Positions 18,373-26,253 of a stretch of 64,000 bases of DNA are shown piece by piece. Within the stretch, counting starts at the first letter, position 1. Each line of letters opens with the position of its first letter. The notes below the pieces were generated by a model. It worked only from the letters and a program-made list of their open reading frames with translations, did no database searches and had not been told where the DNA came from. The DNA is from Streptomyces sp. CB01201 (GTDB lineage Bacteria > Actinomycetota > Actinomycetes > Streptomycetales > Streptomycetaceae): contig NZ_NNBJ01000009.1 of assembly GCF_002803085.1 (NCBI RefSeq), forward strand, positions 248,001-312,000, in the 5' to 3' direction. Both the position numbers and the translations under genes were made by a program.

Positions 18373-19649
18373 TGTTGCCCCCGGTCGTCCAGCATCTCGA
18401 CCGCCCGAAGCCCCACCAGCTTGCCGAGGAGGGCGGGCACGGCGGTGTTGTGCTCGTCCGCGCCGACCGCGCGGCAGAGTTCGGCGACGGTCAACTCCCT
18501 GTCCGGGATGAGTTGTTCGGCGATCCGCTCCCCCGCGGCGCCACCCACGGGAAAAGCGTGTCCGCCGGCGGCCCAGATCCACCGGCCCGGACCGTCGGGT
18601 ATCCGTACGATCTCCGCCACCACTTTGAAGCGTCGACCGACAGCCGGAGGGGTACTCGGGCGTGGTGGCGGCGCGGGGTCGAGCCCGGCCGCCGAACGCA
18701 GGGCGGCCCAGCGCAGCCGGAGCGTGCGGGCCGGGCCTCCCTGCGCCAGGGCTGCTCCTGCGGCCTCGCCGACGCGCGCGAGTTCGGGCGCGACTGCTGT
18801 CGGGCCGTCGGGCGGGGTGGGCGCGGGGAACGGCAGGAGGGGCACCGATCCGTCGTGGCCAAGGCGGTCGTGCACGGCGTCCGCGAGCAGGGTTCTGACC
18901 GCCGCCGTGGCCAGATGCCGCGCCCGGGGCACCTGGACGCGCAGGGTCACGCTGCGCTGCGCGTGCCGCTCCCGGCTTCGGTACCCCTCCGGCCAGTACA
19001 GCAACTCACCTGCGGACGCGGCCAGTTCGACGGGCCCACCTCCCGCCTCGGGCCACAGTTCCACCTCCATGGCCCCTTCGATGACCCAGATCAGGACCGC
19101 GTGCTCACAGGGGGCGCCCATGCCCCGGTCCCAGGTGAATTGTTGCGCCTCGGTCAGTTCGGACTCCACGGGCAGGCACGGCCAGCCGACCGCGCGCCAC
19201 AGTCCGGCCAGCTCGTCCCGCACGGCCGTCCACACACCGTGGTCGAGGTGCAGCGGCTGGCGCACGCTCAGCAGGAGTCCGGGAACGGTCAACTCCCCAC
19301 CGGCGCGCGCCAGATACTGCTGCGCGCTCTTGTCATCGGCGTCGGGCAGCAGCCGTCCGGGCGCGCCCAGCCACCCGCGCGAAGTGTGCAGGCGGACCTT
19401 CGGCAGCGCCCGGTAGACGGTTCCCGCGCGGAACGGCTCGGCCGACTCGACGATCAGCTCGTGGGCCCGCGCGGCGTCCAGAGGCGAGGGAGCGGTCAGC
19501 CGGGTCGGCCGTTGCCCCCAGTACTGTGCGGCGAATCCGTCCCAGGTCACGTGGCGCTGTCCTTCCGTCTCCCTCACGGCGTGCGTCTCCGACAGGCCGT
19601 GCGTCTCCCTCAGGCCGTGCGTCTCCCTCAGGCCTGCCGTCTCCCTCAC
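18369..19649 (-). CDS. Second JmjC/cupin-like protein, Fe-binding motif apparently lost
   Basis: A 426-residue paralogue-like partner of the following cupin gene. It shares the layout: GFAAQYWGQRPTRL opening, LDHGVWTAVRDELAGLWRAV, a cupin core, and a C-terminal helical domain. At the metal site, however, the strand reads FTWDRGMGAPCEHAVLIWVI instead of H-x-D, and the distal strand is GELLYWPEGYRSRERH, so the canonical HxD...H triad is not obvious. It may be a non-catalytic partner or use other ligands. The start GTG 19649 overlaps the stop of the dehydratase (GTGA). The N-terminus is four to five copies of a hexapeptide RETHGL. Confidence 0.7.
   Translation of the reverse strand: MRETAGLRETHGLRETHGLSETHAVRETEGQRHVTWDGFAAQYWGQRPTRLTAPSPLDAARAHELIVESAEPFRAGTVYRALPKVRLHTSRGWLGAPGRLLPDADDKSAQQYLARAGGELTVPGLLLSVRQPLHLDHGVWTAVRDELAGLWRAVGWPCLPVESELTEAQQFTWDRGMGAPCEHAVLIWVIEGAMEVELWPEAGGGPVELAASAGELLYWPEGYRSRERHAQRSVTLRVQVPRARHLATAAVRTLLADAVHDRLGHDGSVPLLPFPAPTPPDGPTAVAPELARVGEAAGAALAQGGPARTLRLRWAALRSAAGLDPAPPPRPSTPPAVGRRFKVVAEIVRIPDGPGRWIWAAGGHAFPVGGAAGERIAEQLIPDRELTVAELCRAVGADEHNTAVPALLGKLVGLRAVEMLDDRGQQ
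19567..19649. repeat. 18-bp tandem repeat encoding RETHGL-type hexapeptides
   Basis: GTCTCC recurs at 19567, 19585, 19603, 19621 and 19639, giving units of 18 bp. On the minus strand this makes the N-terminal hexapeptide repeat of the cupin-like protein, directly at its start codon. Copy number could vary by slippage without changing frame. Confidence 0.9.
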
Positions 19650-22075
19650 ACCGACACCCCGTCGGTGTTCGCGAAGCGCTCGCGCAGCCGCGCGGCATAC
19701 TCCTCAAGCGGCCCCAGGCCCACACCGGCCCGGCGGGCGTCCACTCGGGACACGTCCTCGATGGGGCAGGGCACCAGTTCCCCCGCCACCTTGCGGAACT
19801 TCGTCCCGTACACCTGCTCCCGCCCCTCCTGCCAGCGCAGTGCGTCGGTCAGATACGCCACCTCACGCAACGGAACGTCGCCGTCCGCCGCAGCCGCCTC
19901 CACGAGCCGCAGGCAGCGCCGCTGGAAATCGGTCCGCGCCACCACGTGCTGGACCAGCCCGCTCGCTACGGCCGAGGCTTCGGGACCCACGAGCCGCTGC
20001 CCCGGCCAGCCGTGTTCCGCGATCACGCCATCGAGCCAGGTGGCCGCGGTGGCGGTCAACCGCCCTAATTTCTCTTCCAGTTCGACGTCCGCGAAGCCCC
20101 CTGCGGCCCACGGCGTGCGCAGAGCCGCGTCCACCCGGCCGAGGCGCAGCAGCCGCTCCCGGATGCCGTCGGGCGTTCGCGCAGTGTCCGCATCCGGCCC
20201 ATCCGTCTCACCCATCTCGTCGATCCGCAGGCGGAGCTTGGTCTCGTCCCAGGTGTAGGTGATCCGTCGCCCGGTCCCTACCCAGTCGAAGGACACCTCG
20301 CCGTGGTGCGAGCCGTGCAGGGTAATCCGTACGCCGTCCCCGTGCAGGCAGACATCCGGCCCGGCCAGGTCCGCGAAAACGTGCTCGACGGCGCCGCGCA
20401 GCGCGAGGCCGAGCCGGGCCAGGTCGAGCCTGCGCCCCTCGCGCACGACGGCTGTCGGTGTCCAGCCGGTGGAGTCTGGCAGCTCGGCCTGCACGGCGGG
20501 TCCACCCGGCTCCGGGAGCAATTGCAGTGGCCCTCCGGCGGCCGTGCGGAAGAAGTACGGCACGTCCCCTCGCGCCAACTGGGCACGTTCATCCGGGGTG
20601 AAGACAGCGGCGGCATCGTCGCGGTCCGCGGTGAGGGCGTCGGCGTACTCCCGGGTGGGCCGGGCGAGGACGCGTACGACATGGTGCGGTGCGCGCTCCG
20701 CGACGAATGCGGCGATGCGCTCGCGATTGCGGCACATCAGGGTCCAGGCGTCGAACATGCCGCGCAGCATCGCGTCCAGGTAAGGCCCGTAGCCGACGCG
20801 CCCTTGGGTGTCCGCGACCACCGACCGCGTCCAGGTGCGCGCCAGTGGGCGAGTTCTGCGTGCCAGGCGCAGAGTTCCGTCGCTTCCCGTGGTCCAGCAG
20901 GTCGGCGGCCCGTCCAGATCGCACCAGCGGGGCACGCTCTCCAGGCCCACATGATGCGGGCCGCCGGCCGGATCCTGCACCAGGCCGGTGGCGGACAGCC
21001 GGTCCGAGTCGGTGAAGTACACCTCAAGGTCCACCGGGTACAGCAGCGGCTCGTCGTCCCCCGGCCGCGTCCCGGCCGGCAGATTAGGTCCGATGAGGTC
21101 GGCGATCCCGAACGCGAAGCCGGCTGCGGCGAGCGCACCGGCCCGGTGCCAGAAGCGCCGGGCCGCCGCCGGCTCCAACACCGTTCCCCGCAGGGCGAGT
21201 TCCTGGTCGGCGCGCAGGACGCCGATGGTCCCGGGCGGATCGATCCACTCGTGCCAGCTGTAGTCCGCCCCGCCGGGGCCCTGGCCCATCCGGCAGCGCA
21301 GCACCGGGAGCCGGACCGGCCCGGAAGCCATCGGCAGGCTGTTGAGCAGTGCGAACACCGAACCGGCGGGGGCCCCGTCGGCCTCATCGGCCTCGTCGGC
21401 GCCTTCGGCCAGGAACAGCACCTCGCCGGAGGCGGGCCGGGGCTTGTAGGCGAGCCGACCCCCTCCGGCGAACTCCACACGCAGGACCCGCCCGCCGCCG
21501 TTGTGCGTCTCATCGCCGTGAGCCCAGATCCCGCTCACCGGGCCGTCGAGCCCCGGCACATCGGGCAGCCCCGCCGCCAGATCGCGATCGAGGCGGGTCA
21601 GGAAGAGATCGAGGAAATGCTGGAACTGAGCGACGCGCAGGGCCGCGAAGTCGGCGGCCCGCCGCTTGCTCCAGGTCACGCACGCCTCGAAGATTTCCGT
21701 GCTCAGGGGGCCGAACAGGTCTCCATGGGCCACGTCGAGCACTCGGGGTGCGATCAGCTCAGCCCACCGGGGCGCGGCCCGCAGGCACCAGGTGTCGAGC
21801 CGCTCCATGGCCGCGGTGAGGGGCGCGAAGCGGGCATCGGCCAGCGCGTCGGCGAGCGCCTCGGCCTCCGCCGCGCCACTCAGGTGCCGCAGGACGACAA
21901 CGGTTCCCTCCGGCCCGTCCGTCACGACGGGCGGGAACATCCCCTGGGCGCCTCCGGCGGCCACGGAATCCAGCACTTTCCTTGCGCCGTACGGGAGTTG
22001 ACCGCCCTGGCTCCGCTCCACCTCCGGCGCTCCCGCCGAGCCCGGGGCGGGCAGCTCCCACAAGACGTCCGGCAC
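19646..22075 (-). CDS. LanM-type dehydratase without cyclase, fused to a DUF6624-like domain
   Basis: An 809-residue protein. Residues about 60-620 match the lanthipeptide dehydratase domain of class II LanM enzymes (DUF4135): HGDETHNGGGRVLRVEF, GGRLAYKPRP, YSWHEWI, YPVDLEVYF, RPTREYADAL and GDVPYFF. This domain phosphorylates Ser/Thr and eliminates phosphate. The usual DLHxEN motif is changed to DLIGPNL. No LanC cyclase follows (no C...CH zinc ligands). Instead residues about 640-800 resemble DUF6624: WLDGVIAEHGWPGQRLVG, FQRRCLRLVEAA, PLREVAYLTDALRWQEGREQ, CPIEDVSRVDARRAGVGL. GTG 22075 is chosen because longer frames overlap the precursor gene. The stop overlaps the next start. Confidence 0.82.
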   Translation of the reverse strand: MPDVLWELPAPGSAGAPEVERSQGGQLPYGARKVLDSVAAGGAQGMFPPVVTDGPEGTVVVLRHLSGAAEAEALADALADARFAPLTAAMERLDTWCLRAAPRWAELIAPRVLDVAHGDLFGPLSTEIFEACVTWSKRRAADFAALRVAQFQHFLDLFLTRLDRDLAAGLPDVPGLDGPVSGIWAHGDETHNGGGRVLRVEFAGGGRLAYKPRPASGEVLFLAEGADEADEADGAPAGSVFALLNSLPMASGPVRLPVLRCRMGQGPGGADYSWHEWIDPPGTIGVLRADQELALRGTVLEPAAARRFWHRAGALAAAGFAFGIADLIGPNLPAGTRPGDDEPLLYPVDLEVYFTDSDRLSATGLVQDPAGGPHHVGLESVPRWCDLDGPPTCWTTGSDGTLRLARRTRPLARTWTRSVVADTQGRVGYGPYLDAMLRGMFDAWTLMCRNRERIAAFVAERAPHHVVRVLARPTREYADALTADRDDAAAVFTPDERAQLARGDVPYFFRTAAGGPLQLLPEPGGPAVQAELPDSTGWTPTAVVREGRRLDLARLGLALRGAVEHVFADLAGPDVCLHGDGVRITLHGSHHGEVSFDWVGTGRRITYTWDETKLRLRIDEMGETDGPDADTARTPDGIRERLLRLGRVDAALRTPWAAGGFADVELEEKLGRLTATAATWLDGVIAEHGWPGQRLVGPEASAVASGLVQHVVARTDFQRRCLRLVEAAAADGDVPLREVAYLTDALRWQEGREQVYGTKFRKVAGELVPCPIEDVSRVDARRAGVGLGPLEEYAARLRERFANTDGVSV

Positions 22076-22113
22076 CGCATCCCCACCCGTCCGCGCCCGG
22101 CACTGGCATAAAG

Positions 22114-22153
22114 GCACGGGCGGGGCCGCCGTTGCCGAGGGCACCGCCCGTGC
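22114..22153 (-). terminator. Hairpin between precursor and modification genes
   Basis: A perfect 10-bp stem, 22114-22123 with 22144-22153 (GCACGGGCGG and its complement), loop 20 nt, in the 91-bp gap after the precursor stop. Partial terminators in this place are common in RiPP operons and raise precursor over enzyme levels; that role is inferred. Confidence 0.6.
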
Positions 22154-22166
22154 TGTCGTGTGACGG

Positions 22167-22328
22167 TCAGTCGAGGATGCAGTAGACCCGTATACAGGTG
22201 CTGGCCTGCGGGGCGTCGGCCGCCGGGCTCTGCACGAGCTCCTGCTCAAGATCGCCGATCACCAGGTCGAACTCATCGTCGCCGACCGGCGCCGTGCTCT
22301 GGGGGTCCTGCACCGCAACAGCTTTCAT
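22167..22328 (-). CDS. Putative RiPP precursor peptide
   Basis: A 53-residue peptide, ATG 22328, with GGGAGGA five bases upstream. Residues 1-42 look like a leader: acidic, with a helix FDLVIGDLEQELV and a Pro/Ala stretch QSPAADAPQA. The C-terminal end S43-T44-C45-I-R-V-Y-C50-I-L-D53 has adjacent Ser/Thr and two Cys, as expected of a lanthipeptide-type core of about 11-12 residues. A LanM-type dehydratase follows 91 bp downstream. Ser43/Thr44 could be dehydrated and joined to Cys50 or Cys45. No GG/GA cleavage motif is evident apart from A-Q-A before Ser43. No transporter or protease gene is adjacent. Confidence 0.75.
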   Translation of the reverse strand: MKAVAVQDPQSTAPVGDDEFDLVIGDLEQELVQSPAADAPQASTCIRVYCILD

Positions 22329-22443
22329 CGTTTCCTCCCGACATATCAAGGACACACGGAACCACGACCGGCCGGATGTCCCGGCCGGAGAGCGGGGTCG
22401 TACGCAAGACTTGCTGGAGATCACAAGGCCGTTGGCCGCTGAC

Positions 22444-22472
22444 AGCCTTGCAATGGCCCATGCACCTGTCAA
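22444..22472 (-). promoter_or_regulatory. Candidate promoter of the RiPP-like operon
   Basis: On the minus strand, TTGACA (22472-22467), a 17-nt spacer, then AAGGCT (22449-22444), about 115 nt before the precursor start. The -35 is perfect, the -10 is weak. A CCGGCCG inverted repeat near 22370-22395 sits in the leader. Confidence 0.45.
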
Positions 22473-23251
22473 GGGTTCGTTCGCCCACTTCACCGGCGTC
22501 GGCCACACGCCCCGGTGGGCGCCCGATCGGTCGGGCTCATACGAAAGCGGGGCACCTGCCTCATCGGCCGAACCTGCCGATCGGCTCTGAGTGCAACCGA
22601 GTTGGCGCCGATCCGTACCTCGGCGAGCCGACACAAACACCGGCACGGCCAGACCCGGACCCGCCGCTCCCACATATTCCCGGGCCCCGTCGTGCGTGGC
22701 CCGCCCATCCCCCCAAGGCCCGAGACGCCCCGCAATGGCCTTCTATGTCGCCTGGTGCGAGAAGCCGAAGGCCGCGATAGTGAGCCAACCGCCGTTCTGC
22801 TCCTGGCCGTCCGGGTCACTGCGGGGAGTGTTCTCCGACGACGTCGGCGGCATACATCTGATGTCCCGCATCGCCACCCCCACCCTCGCGCGACCAAAGC
22901 ATGGGGCCGACTCCGGCTACCGCACCATAGCCATCAACCACGGCGCCCGCCTCGGTATCGGCATCTTCCAACGCGAACGCTGGCGATAGGGGAACCCGCC
23001 ACGGCACCGAGGGGTCCGGGTCCCGATAAACGGTGGGCAGGATGCCGGCATGCTGCTCTGGCAGGAGGCCAGGACCATCGGGATCGGGATCGTCATGGGC
23101 AGTGGCAAGGGCAGCGGCAGAAGGAAGGGCGGCCCCGGAAGGGATGGCTACCTCAAGCCCGGCGGCAAGATGATGCGGCCCTCTCAGGCGTCCAGGGCAT
23201 GGGCAACGTCACCGAGCTGACGAATGCAGGGGTCATCAAGGACCGTGCCCT
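22473..23251. other. Region upstream of the RiPP-like operon, no gene supported
   Basis: A plus-strand frame from ATG 22735 to 22989 (MAFYVAWCEKPKAAIVSQPP...) has no ribosome binding site and no recognised family. A further frame near 23050-23220 is Gly/Arg/Lys-rich. Neither is supported well enough to call. Confidence 0.3.
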
Positions 23252-23475
23252 TCAGCCCGCCGTCACTTCCGTACATCCGTTGCTACCGAACAGCGCCTGG
23301 TCCCAAGGCATGTTGAAGCTGAAGGTGAAGGGATCAAGATGATGCTGCTCGACCTTCCGCTTGGCGTCTTGGCCATGCCCCGCATAGCTGTCGCAGGCCT
23401 TCGCCAGCTGATTGCACGCCGCGACGAGATTCGTGACCAGCGGCTCGTCCTGCTCCGCACGCTGTGGAGGCACCC
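23252..23475 (-). pseudogene. Fragment of a secreted toxin-type N-terminal helical domain
   Basis: The minus strand encodes LVTNLVAACNQLAKACDSYA, GHGQDAKRKVEQHHLDPFTF and a short tail. The helical pattern (LAxACxxYAxxxxxAKxKV) is typical of WXG/LXG-like presenting regions of large actinobacterial polymorphic toxins. Upstream the frame runs into the heptamer repeat. No start, no toxin domain. Weak call based on pattern only. Confidence 0.3.
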
Positions 23476-23542
23476 CCGGTCCGACCGAGTTCCTGAGGTA
23501 CTGCAAATCACCCCTGCCGCCTCCCTGGGATGCCTCATGGCC

Positions 23543-23617
23543 GATCCAAGATCCGAGGTCCAAGATCCGAGGTCCAAGATCCGAGGTCCGACGTCCGACG
23601 TCCGACGTCCGACGTCC
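23543..23617. repeat. Heptamer tandem repeat (GATCCAA / GATCCGAGGTCCAA / GACGTCC)
   Basis: Starts with GATCCAA, then two GATCCGAGGTCCAA units and a partial third, then four GACGTCC units. All are variants of a 7-bp G-A-Y-S-T-C-C-like core, tightly packed with no spacers, so not a CRISPR. Degenerate copies continue to about 23645. Confidence 0.9.
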
Positions 23618-23707
23618 GAGATCTGTGATCCGCCATCCGAGCGCCGGAGGCCGGCCGGGAGAGCTGTTGCGAACGTGAGTCGGCACTGGTACGTGCATGG
23701 GTGCCCG

Positions 23708-24100
23708 TCAGGTCAGGAAGCGCTCGATCGCCTCGCGGGCCCGGGCGCTCGTGACCGCCGCGTCCGCCAGCGACTGTGCCAGGGCATCGATCCACTCGTC
23801 CAGGCCCACTTGGCGCCGGGAGAGTACGATTCCCCGCACCTCATGGCAGATCTCACAGGCCACCCGTCCCGGGCTCGTCCGCAGCGTGAGCCGCTGTTCC
23901 CCGAGGGCGACGTCCAGTTCGGCGACCCAACCCTCCCGCCCGGCCAACCGTTCCGCGAGGGATCGCCTGCGCTTGACGTGCACAGTGCCGGGCGGCAGTG
24001 AACCCGCCAGGTTCGTCGAAAGCACGTTGGCGTACAGGTTCAGGTCCGCGCTGTCCTGGCGGAGCGCAGCGGCCAGCAGTTCCACATCCGTCTCAGGCAT
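23708..24100 (-). CDS. Conserved hypothetical protein of the YbjQ-like operon
   Basis: A 130-residue soluble protein overlapping the stop of the upstream YbjQ-like gene by 8 bp. It contains ADLNLYANVLSTNLAGSLPP, VHVKRRRSLAERLAGR, LRTSPGRVACEICHEVRGIV with a C-E-I-C pair, and an acidic helical end. The layout (basic middle, CxxC, helical tail) suggests a compact domain, possibly metal-binding, but no family was recognised. Co-transcribed with the two YbjQ-like genes. Confidence 0.65.
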   Translation of the reverse strand: MPETDVELLAAALRQDSADLNLYANVLSTNLAGSLPPGTVHVKRRRSLAERLAGREGWVAELDVALGEQRLTLRTSPGRVACEICHEVRGIVLSRRQVGLDEWIDALAQSLADAAVTSARAREAIERFLT

Positions 24101-24956
24101 CGAGGCTCAGCACCATGGTCGGACGGGCGATCACGTGGTCGTCGCGCAGCGGACGCACTGCCGTGCCGATTGCGAAGAACTCTGTGGTGTGGGTTCCCCA
24201 GGTGTGCGAGTGCTGCCTCAGCTGGACCGCGACGATCCCTTCGGCCTCCAGGGCCTGCCCCTCCGCCTGCATACGACTCATCGCCAACTCGCGCGCGTCG
24301 TAGAGCGCCTGGGTGAACGGCTCGATCTCGACGTTGCGGCCCGTGGTGCTCAGCGCCTGGGCGAAGCGCTGGTGCGCCACGTGGTAGACACACGAGCCCA
24401 TCACCATGTCCAGCGGTGCGTATCCGGCCCGGATCAGTGTCCAGAAGTCCTGGCCCGACAAGTCGGAAGTGAACGGCTTGCCCTTGTTGTTGAGCCAGGT
24501 TCCGGTCGGCCCCGGATCCGCACCGTCCGCCTTGACCGCCGTACCGACGGCGATGAACTCGGCGATGTCCGAGCCGAATTCCTTGAATTCGATGTCCAGT
24601 CTCACCCCGACAATGCCATCCGCCCCCAAGGCGCTCGCCTCCGCCTCCATCCGGCTCATCGCCAGCTCGCGCGCGTGGTACATGGCTTGTGACAGCTTGG
24701 TCAACTCCTGATTCTTCGACCAACGGCCGAGCTGGATGCCGACGTGGTAGACGGAGGAGCCGAGTACCAGCCCGAGCGGGCGGAAGCCGACCTCGCGCAC
24801 CAGCAGGAACTCGTTGACCGTCAGGTCCGAGGTGAACAGTGAGCCCCTCTCTCCCGGTTGGAGCTGAGCGAGCCGCCGCATCGCGTCCTCGGGTACGCCG
24901 TCCCTGGCCGTCTGTGCGGCTGCCCCGGTCGGTTCCTGTCCCGTTCGCTCGGTCAT
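24093..24956 (-). CDS. Tandem YbjQ-like (heavy-metal-binding) domain protein
   Basis: A 287-residue protein with two similar halves. Each half has a strand pair with G-S-x-V-Y-H-V (LGSSVYHVGIQL; MGSCVYHVAHQRF), a helix LYxARELAMSRMxAE, a strand GADGIVGVRLDIE or EAEGIVAVQLRQH, and F-x-A-x-G-T-A-V (FIAVGTAVK; FFAIGTAVR). These are the marks of YbjQ/DUF74-type pentamer-forming domains, sometimes labelled heavy-metal-binding, function unsettled. The start follows the previous gene stop by one base. Confidence 0.8.
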   Translation of the reverse strand: MTERTGQEPTGAAAQTARDGVPEDAMRRLAQLQPGERGSLFTSDLTVNEFLLVREVGFRPLGLVLGSSVYHVGIQLGRWSKNQELTKLSQAMYHARELAMSRMEAEASALGADGIVGVRLDIEFKEFGSDIAEFIAVGTAVKADGADPGPTGTWLNNKGKPFTSDLSGQDFWTLIRAGYAPLDMVMGSCVYHVAHQRFAQALSTTGRNVEIEPFTQALYDARELAMSRMQAEGQALEAEGIVAVQLRQHSHTWGTHTTEFFAIGTAVRPLRDDHVIARPTMVLSLDA

Positions 24957-24957
24957 G

Positions 24958-25830
24958 TCAGCTCTCGCGCTCCAATCTCATGATGGTCAGTGGTCTTGGT
25001 CCACCGTGCCGCTCGGTGTGGTCGAACTTGGCAATCGAGGTGCCGACGAAGACCGCTTCCGCGCTGAGGTCGCGCGTGCTTCCGATCGTGAGGCAGTCGC
25101 GCTCCCACACCCGCAACGTCATGTCATCCACCACGATCCCGTCGCCGCCGTGCTTCGACGCATCCAGGGCCAGCTGTTCCCGGGCATCGTGGCGGACATG
25201 ATTGATCAGCAGGGTGTAGCCATCGACCTCCTGATTCCCCGCTGTCCAAGGGACCCGGCTGGAGGTACGCCAGTCGTCGTGCCGCGTCGCGAGAGCGATA
25301 CCGAAGGCGAGACCGGTGGGCACCCATCCGCTGTGCAGGAGCTTGGCGAAGTCCTGGCCGCTGAGGTGTGACGTGAAGGGCTGACGCGGCCGGACACGCG
25401 AGTGGGCCCGCACCGCGGTGCCCAGCGCGGTGAACTCAAGACCCCCCGCCGGAAACGCGCCGACTTTCAGGTTCACTCCGACGATCCCGTCACCGCCGAG
25501 CGCCCGGCACTCGTCCACCGCGCGGGACAGCGCCAGCCTGCGCGCCGTGTACATCGTCCTCACCAACGGGGCGAACGACGACCCCCATGCCGAGGACTGC
25601 GCTTTCTTGCCGTCCGCGGCCGACCACGTGCCCGGGCAGCCCCAGACGCCGGAGTACCCGATGTTGAACACGGCCGTGCCGAGGACCTGGCTTACCGGCT
25701 CGAACCCGACACCCTTGACCGCGGCGAATTCCTCCGCCGACAGCACCGAGTCCCATGTGCCGTCCCGGGGCTCCACCATCCCGTCGGCAGCAGCCCCCGG
25801 CGTACCGGCGTTTCCCCTTGAGTACGTCAT
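24958..25830 (-). CDS. Second YbjQ-like domain protein
   Basis: A 290-residue relative of the following gene. It has LGTAVFNIGYSGVWGCPGTW, MYTARRLALSRAVDECRALG, GDGIVGVNLKVGAF, FTALGTAVRA in its first half, and FGIALATRHDDW, VRHDAREQLALDASKHGGDG, IVVDDMTLRVWE and AVFVGTSIAKF in its second. ATG 25830 is preferred over GTG 25845 for GGGAG five bases upstream. The two genes likely arose by duplication and may form mixed assemblies. Confidence 0.78.
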   Translation of the reverse strand: MTYSRGNAGTPGAAADGMVEPRDGTWDSVLSAEEFAAVKGVGFEPVSQVLGTAVFNIGYSGVWGCPGTWSAADGKKAQSSAWGSSFAPLVRTMYTARRLALSRAVDECRALGGDGIVGVNLKVGAFPAGGLEFTALGTAVRAHSRVRPRQPFTSHLSGQDFAKLLHSGWVPTGLAFGIALATRHDDWRTSSRVPWTAGNQEVDGYTLLINHVRHDAREQLALDASKHGGDGIVVDDMTLRVWERDCLTIGSTRDLSAEAVFVGTSIAKFDHTERHGGPRPLTIMRLERES

Positions 25831-26253
25831 CGACTCCCGTGCCACTGACCTCTCGGCTCACCGCGCGGATCGCGTCGCCGTTCGGCAGCGTATGCCATCG
25901 AGGAAATCAGCGGAACGGTGGCCTTGGGCTCCAGCGGCCTTGTCCCTACTGGCTCAAGTTGGGGCATGGACGCCACAGTTCAGGCGCCCCTGTGATGGCG
26001 ACGGGCAGCCGCGCCCTGCGCTCCCGATCAGGAGGCGCCACCGCGGCCGAAAGCTGATCGCAGCGAGTGCATGCGAGCCGGTCTTGCGCGCCTTAGACCG
26101 AATGTGACGCGGAAGCCGAGAACTGCCGCAGCCCGGCGAGGAATTCGTTGTGGCGCTCGGGATCGTACGTCCGCATTCAGATGCCTTCTGGACCTCCATT
26201 TCCGTACCGGCCGCGGTGTCGACGGTGCAGTTCGTATACTGCCGATCTTTTCG
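25831..26253. other. Intergenic region upstream of the YbjQ-like operon
   Basis: Promoter side of the YbjQ-like operon and flank of the IS630 remnant. Minus-strand frames near 26100-26160 show short protein-like scraps but no family. Confidence 0.35.

Noticed and set aside
17059..22328. A LanC cyclase, LanT transporter or leader protease inside the RiPP-like operon
   Set aside because: No C...CH zinc motif, ABC transporter or peptidase motif is present in any of the four proteins or their direct neighbours.
22735..22989. Plus-strand ORF upstream of the RiPP-like operon as a second precursor or partner
   Set aside because: No ribosome binding site, no leader/core pattern, no recognised family.
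23543..23645. CRISPR array
   Set aside because: Units are 7 bp with no spacers and no cas genes nearby.
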